DNA of 64,000 nucleotides from Posidoniimonas corsicana (GTDB lineage Bacteria; Planctomycetota; Planctomycetia; Pirellulales; Lacipirellulaceae): NCBI RefSeq assembly GCF_007859765.1, contig NZ_SIHJ01000001.1, positions 3,513,156 to 3,577,155 of the forward strand, read 5' to 3'. Shown piece by piece: positions 54,387 to 62,096 of this stretch (position 1 is its first letter; each line of letters starts with the position of its first letter). The notes under the pieces were generated by a model. It saw only the letters and a program-made list of their open reading frames with translations, ran no database searches and was not told where the DNA came from. The position numbers and the translations under genes were made by a program.

Positions 54387-55739
54387 CTACTCTAGGTTCT
54401 GGAGCACCTCGTCCAGCATAGCCGCCAAATAGTCCGCGTCGTCGGCGGTCAGGCACATTGGCGGCTTGATGCGGAGGGTGTTCCCGTACAGCCCACCTTT
54501 GCCGACCAGCACCCCACGGTGCTTCATCTGCTCCATGACCTCGGCGGCCTCGGTGTTGGCGGGCTCTTTGGTTCTGCGGTCGCGGACCAGTTCGACGCCG
54601 AGCATCAGGCCCATGCCGCGGACCTCGCCGATCAGCGGGTGCTTGTCCTGCAGTTCGAGCAGGTGGTCCTTCAGCCGGGCGCCAACCGTTAGCGCGTTCT
54701 CCTGGATGCCCTCCTCGTCGATCACTTCTAGCGTGGCCAGCCCCTGGGTCATGCTGACGGGGTTGCCGCCAAAGGTGTTGAAGTGGATGCGGTTGGTCAT
54801 CACCTGGCTGATCTCTTCGGTGGTGGTGAACCCGCCCAGCGGCGCGCCGTTGCCGATGCCCTTGGCCATGGTCACGCCGTCCGGCACCACATCGTAGTTC
54901 TGGTGCGCCCAGTAGTGCGCGCCCGTGCGGCCGAAGCCGCCCTGCACCTCGTCGGCGATGCAGATCCCGCCGTGCTTCCGCACGATCTCGTAGACAATCT
55001 GGAAGTACTCCTTGGGCGGCGTGACCGTGCCGCCCACGCCCTGGATCGGCTCGCCGATGAAGCACGCGACCTCGCCCGGCGTCTGGTAGCGGATCACGTT
55101 CTCAACGTCGTGGGCGCACTTCAGCCCGCAGCTCGGGTATTCCAGCCCGAACGGGCAGCGGTAGCAGTAGGCGGCGTGCGCGTGGTGGACGCCGGGGGCA
55201 TTGTTCGACTTGAACTTCCACGTGCCGTGCGCGGTCAGCCCCATTGCCGTCGCGGTGCCGCCGTGGTAGCCGTTCCGCAGCGCGATCACGTCCGTGTTGC
55301 CGGTGTGCTCGCGGGCGCTGAGGATGGCGATCTCGTTCGCCTCGCTGCCGCTGTTGGTGAAGTACGACCGCGACAGCCCTGCCGGCATCTTGCTGGCCAG
55401 CTTCTCGGCAAACTGGGCGATGCCGGGGTGCAGGTAGATCGTGGTGGTGTGCTGCAGCGCGCCGTTCTGGGCGTGCACCTTCTCCAGGACCTTCGGGTGG
55501 CAGTGCCCGACGCTGACCGTGACGATGCCGGCGAACGCGTCGAGGTAGCGTTTGCCGGTCTCGTCCCACACGTACTGCATCTTCCCCTCGACCACCATCA
55601 GGGGCTCTTTGTAGTACGTGATCACGCCCGGCGACACGTACTGCTTCCGCAGCGCAATAACTTCTTCACGCGACGGGCCGTTGTACGCGGCAGGCTTGTG
55701 GTCGATCACGGGGAGCTGGAGCTTCGCGTCGCTAGACAT
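54387..55739 (-). CDS. Class III aminotransferase (AGXT2 / beta-alanine or 3-aminoisobutyrate type)
   Basis: 450 residues from ATG 55739. PLP fold type I: YFTNSGSEANEIA, GYHGGTATAMG, IADEVQGGFGRTG, and the Schiff-base Lys293 in TMAKGIGNG; FNTFGGNPVS and the C-terminal RIKPPMCLT arginine. The combination HCHPKVLEKV and the Cys-rich YCYRCPFGLEYPSCGLKC loop matches vertebrate AGXT2 and the mitochondrial beta-alanine/BAIBA-pyruvate aminotransferase. In this cluster it would convert beta-alanine (from uracil) or 3-aminoisobutyrate (from thymine) to (methyl)malonate semialdehyde. Substrate inferred from context. Confidence 0.88.
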   Translation of the reverse strand: MSSDAKLQLPVIDHKPAAYNGPSREEVIALRKQYVSPGVITYYKEPLMVVEGKMQYVWDETGKRYLDAFAGIVTVSVGHCHPKVLEKVHAQNGALQHTTTIYLHPGIAQFAEKLASKMPAGLSRSYFTNSGSEANEIAILSAREHTGNTDVIALRNGYHGGTATAMGLTAHGTWKFKSNNAPGVHHAHAAYCYRCPFGLEYPSCGLKCAHDVENVIRYQTPGEVACFIGEPIQGVGGTVTPPKEYFQIVYEIVRKHGGICIADEVQGGFGRTGAHYWAHQNYDVVPDGVTMAKGIGNGAPLGGFTTTEEISQVMTNRIHFNTFGGNPVSMTQGLATLEVIDEEGIQENALTVGARLKDHLLELQDKHPLIGEVRGMGLMLGVELVRDRRTKEPANTEAAEVMEQMKHRGVLVGKGGLYGNTLRIKPPMCLTADDADYLAAMLDEVLQNLE

Positions 55740-55756
55740 AGCCGACGTCCTCACTG

Positions 55757-55847
55757 GTTTACCACGAAGGACACAAAGGTCACGAAGCACGACTGGATGC
55801 TTTCCTCGAGCGGACTCTCCTTCGTGCTCTTCGTGTCAATTGTGGTT
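55757..55847. repeat. Palindromic ACCACGAAGG-type intergenic repeat, copy B
   Basis: GGTTTACCACGAAGGACACAAAGG... on the left and ...TTCGTGCTCTTCGTGTCAATTGTGGTT on the right form a long imperfect inverted repeat, each arm itself a 9-10-base periodic series of (A/C)ACGAAG. Lies between the aminotransferase start and NCS2 permease stop. Confidence 0.75.
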
Positions 55848-55854
55848 ATAAGAC

Positions 55855-57339
55855 CTACGCCCCCTCGCCAACGTCGCCCGCTTCGGGAACGAGGACGCCC
55901 GGGTCGTGCAATCCGCGTTCCTCCTTCGTGCCGGGGATCAGGTTGTCGAGCGTAATCCCGATTATCGCCGCCACGGCCATCCCGGTCGAGCCGATTGAGA
56001 TCACAATCGACTGCATGCCAGCGGGGAGCATGCCGAGGAAGCTCTCGGCGGTCGGCCGGTAGAGCGCTAGCGTCTGACCAGCCTGTATCCCCTCCGGTGA
56101 TGCGACCGAGGAAAAGTACGTGGGGATGCTGAGCCCCATAAACAGCGAGAAGCCGCCGATCAGCAGGTTGCGGTCGCTCCGCAGGTCGCACTTGGCGAAC
56201 TGCTGGACCCCCACGGCGCTGATCAGGCCGAACATCACGCAGTAGAGCCCGCCCACCACCGGCCCGGGGATCGCCGCGGCCAGCGCGCCGAACTTGCCGA
56301 AGAAGCCGAGCAGGATCAGGATACCGGCGCCGATCTGCACGACGAACCGGCTGCCGACCTTGGTCAGTCCGATCAGGCCCACGTTCTCCGAGTAGCTGGT
56401 GGAGCTGAATCCGCCCAGCACGCCGGTCAGCAGGCAGCCGATCCCCTCGCAGCCGATGCCGCGTGAGATCTGCCGCGGCGTGGGGTCGCCCCCACCGGCC
56501 ATGTGGCTGCAGGCGTGGTAGTCGCCGAACGACTCGATCATGCTCGCCAGGTAGCCCGCCAGCACGGCGATGATGAAGCCGAGTTGAAACTTGGGGTAGC
56601 CCCATGGGAAGAAGATCTCGCTCGGCTGGTAGCGCACCCACTGGGCCGACTTGGCCGCGTCGAGGTTAACGTGCGAGGGGTGGTCGCCGCCGTACAGCCC
56701 GGCCAGCGACAGCACCCAGCAGAGCGTCACGACGATGACCAGCGCCGTAATGATCGGGAACAGCTTGAACCAGCGGTTATTCCGCGACAGCACGAGCGAG
56801 AACAGGATCACCAGGGCCATCGTGAGCCCGGAGATCGCCCAGTCGGTCCCCGCCTTCGGCGCGCCGTGCTGGAACAGCGCTAAGCCGATTAGCATAATCA
56901 CCGGCCCCACGACCACCGGCGAGAGCACCGTGCGGACCCAGCCCATCAGGCCGGAGAAGCCGACGACCATCTCGACGACCGCGCCGACAATCACCGCGCC
57001 GGCGATGTACTGCATCATCTCTGACGACGACCCGCCGTCGGCCGACACGGCGCCGATGATGCCGAAAAACGCCGCGATGAACGAGAAGCTGACGCCCTGG
57101 ATGATCGGCAGCCGCGACCCGAAGGTCGCCTGGATCATGGTCGCCAGCCCGCTGCAGAGCATTACCGAGGAGATTAGCACGCCGATCTGCTCGATCGACA
57201 TCCCCATCGCGGGCCCAAACAGCAGCGGGATCGCCACCGTGGAGCCGAACATCGTCAGCACGTGCTGCAGGCCGAGCACCACCGCGCGGCCGAGGGGAGG
57301 CCTATCGTCGAGGCCGTGGATGACGTTGCTTTCTGCCAT
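55855..57339 (-). CDS. NCS2-family nucleobase permease (uracil/xanthine type)
   Basis: 494 residues, 12-14 membrane segments. Typical NCS2 blocks: LGLQHVLTMFGSTVAIPLLFG at the N-terminus, LPIIQGVSFSFIAA, the substrate-site region GFSSTSYSENVGLIGLTKVGSR and IGAGILILLGFFGKFGA. UraA and UapA act as H+ (or Na+) coupled uracil or xanthine importers. Embedded in a pyrimidine degradation cluster, so uracil/thymine uptake is the likely job; a purine role (cf. guanine deaminase at 6.6 kb) cannot be excluded. Confidence 0.92.
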   Translation of the reverse strand: MAESNVIHGLDDRPPLGRAVVLGLQHVLTMFGSTVAIPLLFGPAMGMSIEQIGVLISSVMLCSGLATMIQATFGSRLPIIQGVSFSFIAAFFGIIGAVSADGGSSSEMMQYIAGAVIVGAVVEMVVGFSGLMGWVRTVLSPVVVGPVIMLIGLALFQHGAPKAGTDWAISGLTMALVILFSLVLSRNNRWFKLFPIITALVIVVTLCWVLSLAGLYGGDHPSHVNLDAAKSAQWVRYQPSEIFFPWGYPKFQLGFIIAVLAGYLASMIESFGDYHACSHMAGGGDPTPRQISRGIGCEGIGCLLTGVLGGFSSTSYSENVGLIGLTKVGSRFVVQIGAGILILLGFFGKFGALAAAIPGPVVGGLYCVMFGLISAVGVQQFAKCDLRSDRNLLIGGFSLFMGLSIPTYFSSVASPEGIQAGQTLALYRPTAESFLGMLPAGMQSIVISIGSTGMAVAAIIGITLDNLIPGTKEERGLHDPGVLVPEAGDVGEGA

Positions 57340-57387
57340 TCACTCTCGCCAAACTCGCCTGTGAGTTGATGGCCTGGATGCCCCGTA

Positions 57388-57861
57388 TTAAGACGATTGA
57401 TCGCCCGAAAATGTTACGGCATTCGGATTCTCAAACGTGAATCCACGTTTCTCCACTCCGTCGTAGAAATCGATCGTTGTGCCGCTGAGGAAGAGTAAGC
57501 TCTTCTTGTCGACTACTACATTCACTCCATGGGAGAGCAGGACAACGTCGCTCTGCGGCTCAACTTCCGTAACGAACCGCATGTCATATAGGTAACCTTG
57601 GCAACCGCCCTGAGTGACCAAGACTCGCAAGTAGTCGGTTTCCGAGAGATCGTTCTGCTCCATCACCAGCCTCAGTTGCGCGGCTGCAGCCGGAGTCAAC
57701 GAAATCACCTCTGCGGCTCCGTCAGGCACCGCGGCGCACACGGCAGCATTTGGAGTTCCCGTCGCACCGTCGCCTTGCAACGCAGAACGTTCGTCGGTGC
57801 AGCCAACAACACCGATCAAGACGAGAATCAGCGGGACACTCGGCAAATAGAATCTTCTCAT
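57388..57861 (-). CDS. Lipidated IscA/HesB-like protein without the C-terminal CGC
   Basis: 157 residues. A hydrophobic leader ends in a lipobox (IGVVGC, Cys21), so the protein is predicted exported and lipidated. Residues about 52-150 match the HesB/IscA/ErpA A-type carrier fold: ISLTPAAAAQLRLVMEQN, then TQGGCQGYLYDM with the first conserved Cys (Cys87), VVVDKKSLLFLSGTTIDF and FENPNA. The usual final CGCG is replaced by VTFSGDQSS, with no Cys after 87. Base composition is lower: 27 of 60 G+C at 57421-57480 and 31 of 60 at 57481-57540, against 38 of 60 at 58381-58440. Located between the permease and beta-ureidopropionase genes. Function unknown; cannot act as a normal Fe-S carrier. Confidence 0.8.
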   Translation of the reverse strand: MRRFYLPSVPLILVLIGVVGCTDERSALQGDGATGTPNAAVCAAVPDGAAEVISLTPAAAAQLRLVMEQNDLSETDYLRVLVTQGGCQGYLYDMRFVTEVEPQSDVVLLSHGVNVVVDKKSLLFLSGTTIDFYDGVEKRGFTFENPNAVTFSGDQSS

Positions 57862-57886
57862 GACATCATCCTAGTTGATGGTCTTC

Positions 57887-58759
57887 CTACAACTCCGTGA
57901 TCGCCCCGTAAGTCTCTGGCCGGCGGTCGCGGAAGAACTGCCACGTGTTCCGCACCTCGCGGATCAGGTCGAGGTCCATGTCGGCGATAACGATGTCGTC
58001 CTCGTCGCGTTTCTCGCTAGACGCGATGAACTGCCCGCGGGGGTCGACGAAGTAGCTCTGGCCGTAGAACTCGCCGATCCGCCACGGCTCTTCCCAGCCG
58101 GGCCGGTTGATCGCGCCGACGAAGTACTGGTTGGCGACCGCGTGGGCGGGCTGCTCCAGCTTCCAGAGGTACTCGCTCAGCCCGGCCACGGTGGCGGACG
58201 GGTTGAACACGATCTCCGCGCCGTTGAGCCCCAGGCAGCGCGCGCCGTCAGGGAAGTGGCGGTCGTAGCAGATGTAGACGCCCACCTTGCCCACCGCGGT
58301 GTCGAACACCGGGTAGCCCAGGTTGCCGGGCTTGAAGTAGAACTTCTCCCAGAAGCCGGGCGCGCAGTGTGGGATGTGGATCTTGCGGAACTTGCCGAGG
58401 TACTCGCCGTCGGCGTCGATGACGGCGGCCGTGTTGTAGTAGACGCCGGTCAGGTCCTCCTCGTACATCGGGACGACCATCACCATCCGGTGCTTCTTGG
58501 CCAGCTCCTGCATCAGCTTGGTGGTCGGGCCGTCAGGGATCCGCTCGGTCAGCTCATACCACTTGGTCTCTTGCTCGGCGCAGAAATACGGGCCGTAGAA
58601 GATCTCCTGCAGGCAGCAGACCTGCGCGCCCTTGCTAGCGGCCTCTTCGATCATCGCCACGTGCTTGTCGATCATCGCCTGCTTGATCTTGGCGGTGGGC
58701 GACGTGGTGGGCTCGCAGGTGGTGGCCTGGATCAGGGCGCCACGGACGGGGCGGGGCAT
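57887..58759 (-). CDS. Beta-ureidopropionase (N-carbamoyl-beta-alanine amidohydrolase), nitrilase superfamily
   Basis: 290 residues from ATG 58759. Glu-Lys-Cys triad: Glu52 in LQEIFYGPY, Lys126 in FRKIHIP, Cys164 in VYICYDRHFP. The surrounding sequence (FYFKPGNLGYPVFDT, and SATVAGLSEYLWKLEQPAHAV) resembles beta-ureidopropionase/N-carbamoylputrescine amidohydrolase-type members. It would turn N-carbamoyl-beta-alanine into beta-alanine, CO2 and ammonia. First gene of the minus-strand cluster, divergent from the semialdehyde dehydrogenase. Confidence 0.87.
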   Translation of the reverse strand: MPRPVRGALIQATTCEPTTSPTAKIKQAMIDKHVAMIEEAASKGAQVCCLQEIFYGPYFCAEQETKWYELTERIPDGPTTKLMQELAKKHRMVMVVPMYEEDLTGVYYNTAAVIDADGEYLGKFRKIHIPHCAPGFWEKFYFKPGNLGYPVFDTAVGKVGVYICYDRHFPDGARCLGLNGAEIVFNPSATVAGLSEYLWKLEQPAHAVANQYFVGAINRPGWEEPWRIGEFYGQSYFVDPRGQFIASSEKRDEDDIVIADMDLDLIREVRNTWQFFRDRRPETYGAITEL

Positions 58760-58903
58760 ACGCGGGACCTTCGGTAGAGGAATGCGGGAAGCTGCGTCGT
58801 AAGGTCCGCCCTCCCCGCTTGCCAGTTTGGTGCAATCTGCGGGAGGTGGTATCTTACCGCAAGCAGCGCAGTCGTGCGAAGAGGACTCTTGCAACCTTCC
58901 ATG

Positions 58904-58918
58904 TTGGCCCAGCGCCAA
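58904..58918. promoter_or_regulatory. Inverted repeat in divergent pyrimidine promoter region
   Basis: TTGGC-CCAGC-GCCAA palindrome, 37 bases before the dehydrogenase start and 145 from the beta-ureidopropionase start. Operator-like position; no regulator is adjacent. Short palindromes arise by chance, so tentative. Confidence 0.3.
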
Positions 58919-58954
58919 CCTCACCGTAGCCTGGGGATACTCCCTAGGATGATA

Positions 58955-60475
58955 ATGAGCACCGCCGTCAGCGTCGAAACCGTTCCCTCACTCATCGGCG
59001 GCCAGTGGCTGCAGCTCGAAGCCGACGCGTACGAGGACGTCTACAACCCCTCCAGCGGCAAGGTCATCGCCCGCACGCCGCTGGGCTGCGCCGCGGAGGT
59101 CGACCGGGTTGTGACGGCGGCGGCCGCCGCCCTGCCCGCCTGGGCCGACACGCCGGTGGTCGAGCGGGCCCGCGTGATGTTCAAGCTGCGGCAGCTCATG
59201 GACGAGCGGTTCGAGGAGATCGCCCGGCTGGTCACCCGGGAACACGGCAAGACACTCGCCGAGGCGCGGGCCGAGGTGAACCGCGGCGTGGAGATGGTGG
59301 AGTTCGCCGCCGGCATCCCTAGCCTGCTGATGGGCGACTCGCTGCCGAACATCGCGGCGGGGGTCGACGCATCGTGCGTGCGTCACCCGGTAGGCGTGTG
59401 TGTGGGGATCACGCCGTACAACTTCCCCAACATGGTGCCGCTGTGGATGGTCCCCGTGGCGATCACCTGCGGGAACGCGTTTGTGCTCAAGCCGTCGGAG
59501 AAGGTGCCGCTGTCGGCGGTGCTGCTGGGCGAACTGCTCGACGAGGCCGGGCTGCCGCCCGGCGTGTTCAACCTGGTGCACGGGGGCAAGCCGTGCGTCG
59601 ACGCGTTGCTCACGCACCCGCAGGTGGCGGCGGTGTCGTTTGTCGGCTCCACGCCGATCGCCGAGGCCATCTACAAGACCGGCACGGCCCACGGCAAGCG
59701 CGTGCAGGCGGCCGGCGGCGCGAAGAACCACCTGATCATCATGCCCGACGCCGACATGGACCAGACCGTCAAGGCGCTAGCGGCCAGCGCCTACGGCTGC
59801 GCCGGCCAGCGGTGCATGGCCGGCAGCATGGCCGTGGCGGTTGGCGCCGCGGGCGACCCGCTGGTCGAGGGCCTGGTCGACTTCTCGCGGAAGATGAACG
59901 TCGGACCGAGCGATCCCGACGTCGATGACGCCGCCGAGTCGGTCGACATGGGCCCCGTGATCCGCGACGCCCACCGGCAGCGGGTGGCGGGCTACCTGGA
60001 CATCGCCGGCGCGGACGGCGCGACCGTCGCGCTCGACGGCCGTCGCGGCGACACCGAGGACGCGTTCCTGATCGGGCCCAGCGTCGTCGATCACGTGGCG
60101 CCCGGCATGCGGATCGCTACCGAGGAGGTGTTCGGACCCGTGCTGAGCGTGAGCCGGGTCAAGACGCTCGAGGACGCGCTCGCGCTGGGCGACAACTGCG
60201 AGTACGGCAACGGGGCGGTGATCTTCACGCAGAGCGGCTACGCGGCGCGTGAGTTCACGCAGCGGTTCAACGCCGGCATGATCGGCGTGAACGTGGGCGT
60301 GCCGGCGCCGATGGCGTGGTTCCCCTTCACCGGCTGGAACCGGTCCTTCTTTGGCGACCTGCATGTGCAGGGCGTCGAGGGGATCCAGTTCTACACGCGT
60401 CAGAAGGTGACGCTCTCCCGCTGGCCGCGGCCGGACCAGTCGCACGCCGACCCGGTTTGGAAGACGTCGCGCTAG
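58955..60475 (+). CDS. mmsA: Methylmalonate/malonate-semialdehyde dehydrogenase (CoA-acylating)
   Basis: 506 residues from ATG 58955, preceded by AGGA. ALDH fold with ITPYNFPNMVPLWM, AVSFVGSTPIAEAIY, catalytic Cys287 in YGCAGQRCMAG and the MMSDH-specific C-terminal block NVGVPAPMAWFPFTGW, FFGDLHVQGVEGIQFY and TRQKVT. It oxidises (methyl)malonate semialdehyde with CoA to acetyl- or propionyl-CoA, the terminal step of pyrimidine, beta-alanine and valine breakdown. Divergent from the rest of the cluster. Confidence 0.93.
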   Translation: MSTAVSVETVPSLIGGQWLQLEADAYEDVYNPSSGKVIARTPLGCAAEVDRVVTAAAAALPAWADTPVVERARVMFKLRQLMDERFEEIARLVTREHGKTLAEARAEVNRGVEMVEFAAGIPSLLMGDSLPNIAAGVDASCVRHPVGVCVGITPYNFPNMVPLWMVPVAITCGNAFVLKPSEKVPLSAVLLGELLDEAGLPPGVFNLVHGGKPCVDALLTHPQVAAVSFVGSTPIAEAIYKTGTAHGKRVQAAGGAKNHLIIMPDADMDQTVKALAASAYGCAGQRCMAGSMAVAVGAAGDPLVEGLVDFSRKMNVGPSDPDVDDAAESVDMGPVIRDAHRQRVAGYLDIAGADGATVALDGRRGDTEDAFLIGPSVVDHVAPGMRIATEEVFGPVLSVSRVKTLEDALALGDNCEYGNGAVIFTQSGYAAREFTQRFNAGMIGVNVGVPAPMAWFPFTGWNRSFFGDLHVQGVEGIQFYTRQKVTLSRWPRPDQSHADPVWKTSR

Positions 60476-60490
60476 CGACCGTGCCGCCGG

Positions 60491-60976
60491 CTAGTTGGCC
60501 GGCGCCGGCCCCGAACCAAAGTTCCCGGAGCCGAGGTTGTAGTACGCCAGCAGCAACGACCGCACCGCGAGCTCGCCCGGCGAGTCGAGGAGGTGGTCGG
60601 CCAGGTCCCGGGCCTCGTCGGCCGACAGGCCCTGCCCCAGACGCTCCAGCGCCCCGTGGGCGAGGTCGCGCACCCGCGGCGAGCGGTCCTTGAACGCCTT
60701 GGACAGCAGCGGGATCGCGGCCGACACCTCGGGCCCGTGCTCGACGACCAGGTTGGTGACCGTCGCGGAGCGGATACCAGAATCCAGATTCTCTAGCGCC
60801 GTAGCCATTGCTGTCGTACTCCAAAAGCACTTGCGGGTTCTAGCCGCGGCTGTGTCTTCCCGGGCGGCGTCGCTGCTCAGCTCTGCGTCGCACCAGGGGC
60901 AGAGCCCCATCGCGATCTGACCGTGCGTGACACTGCAGTCCGTGTGCTCGGGCATCATGACAAGTCCGGGATCCAT
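60491..60976 (-). CDS. HEAT-like protein with N-terminal Cys/His cluster
   Basis: 161 residues from ATG 60976 (60955 possible). Near the N-terminus Cys14, His18, Cys26, Cys29 (CSVTHGQIAMGLCPWC) could bind one zinc. The C-terminal half is helical, resembling one to two HEAT-type repeats (VSAAIPLLSKAFKDRSPRVRDLAHGAL). Similar small Cys/HEAT proteins occur in planctomycetes. Function unknown. It converges with the semialdehyde dehydrogenase gene. Confidence 0.6.
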   Translation of the reverse strand: MDPGLVMMPEHTDCSVTHGQIAMGLCPWCDAELSSDAAREDTAAARTRKCFWSTTAMATALENLDSGIRSATVTNLVVEHGPEVSAAIPLLSKAFKDRSPRVRDLAHGALERLGQGLSADEARDLADHLLDSPGELAVRSLLLAYYNLGSGNFGSGPAPAN

Positions 60977-61205
60977 CGCGTGTGGACTACGCTCGGCGCC
61001 CGCCGCAGACCGCCCTCCCCAACGAGCCGATTGCCGAGCGGGCCCCGGAACAGCGGGGACCCCGGCGCGGGGCGTGTGCGACAAGTACCGCCTGTCGAGG
61101 ATTCGCACCCGGCGGCCGGTCACGGCCCGCCTGCCGGATCTCTACCTCGTTCCTTCATCCTATTGCATCAGGATATGATTACTCTCCCTCGACAGATGGC
61201 TCAAC

Positions 61206-62084
61206 TTGCCATATCCTGAGACCGTGAAGCATTTCAATGCAAGACGATCCGATTTCGCCCCCTACGGCTTTACCTGCGAGCTGTGGGAGCCGCACCGCAT
61301 GCCGCGGCCCGACCGGCACGAAGAGATCGAGATCAACTACTTGAACGAGGGTTCGCTGGTCTACAACCTGGGCGGTCGGCAGATCCGCCTTGAGCCCCGC
61401 CGCCTGACCATGTTCTGGGCGGCGCTGCCGCACCAGATCGTTTCGTTCAAGGGCGTGGCGTCCTACTTTGTGGTCACGATCCCGTTCGACCGGTTCCTGC
61501 AGTGGGGGCTGCCGGAGTCGGTCCAGTCGCACCTGCTGGTCGGCGACGCCATCGCGTGCACCGACCCCCAGCAGAGCCAGATCGACGCCATCCTGCTGGA
61601 GCGGTGGCGCACCGACCTGAACCACGCCGACGAGCAGACGCACCGCATCGTGCTGCTGGAGCTGCAGGCGCGGATGATGCGGCTGAGCCAGTCGGCGCCG
61701 CTCGGCCCGCCGCCGGTCGGCGACGACGACTCCGCCGTCCGCCCGAAGCCCCAGGCGTCGACCCTCGAGAAGGCGGAGCGGATGGCGTGCTTCATCGCCA
61801 AGAACTACAAGCGTGCGATCCCGATCGCGGACATCGCGGCGAGCGTTGACCTGCACCCCGACTACGCCGCGACCGTGTTCCGCAAGTCGTTCGGCGTAAC
61901 GATCAATGCGCAGGTTACACGGCACCGGGTGGCCGACGTGCAGAGCAAGCTGCTCAGCACCGACCAGCCGATCATCGACATCGCGTACGGCGCCGGCTTC
62001 GAGTCGCTCAGCAGCTTCAACCGAACGTTCCGCACGTCGACCGGCATGACGCCCCGCGCGTTCCGCAAGCAGTTCCGCAGGTAG
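61206..62084 (+). CDS. AraC-family transcriptional regulator
   Basis: 292 residues; the longest start is TTG at 61206. The N-terminal cupin-like arm resembles MelR-type sugar regulators (EIEINYLNEGSLVYNL, RRLTMFWAALPHQI). The C-terminal domain carries two helix-turn-helix motifs (IPIADIAASVDLHPDYAATVFRK; QPIIDIAYGAGFESLSSFNRTF). Likely activates genes in response to a sugar or other ligand. The adjacent convergent GH43 gene is a plausible target. No operator sequence was identified. Confidence 0.92.
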   Translation: MPYPETVKHFNARRSDFAPYGFTCELWEPHRMPRPDRHEEIEINYLNEGSLVYNLGGRQIRLEPRRLTMFWAALPHQIVSFKGVASYFVVTIPFDRFLQWGLPESVQSHLLVGDAIACTDPQQSQIDAILLERWRTDLNHADEQTHRIVLLELQARMMRLSQSAPLGPPPVGDDDSAVRPKPQASTLEKAERMACFIAKNYKRAIPIADIAASVDLHPDYAATVFRKSFGVTINAQVTRHRVADVQSKLLSTDQPIIDIAYGAGFESLSSFNRTFRTSTGMTPRAFRKQFRR

Positions 62085-62096
62085 CTGGTCCGGCTG

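Noticed and set aside
55740-57387. Purine or uracil riboswitch upstream of the NCS2 permease
   Set aside because: The 48-bp gap before the permease is too short and shows no aptamer-like folding; the repeat at 55757-55847 is downstream of it.
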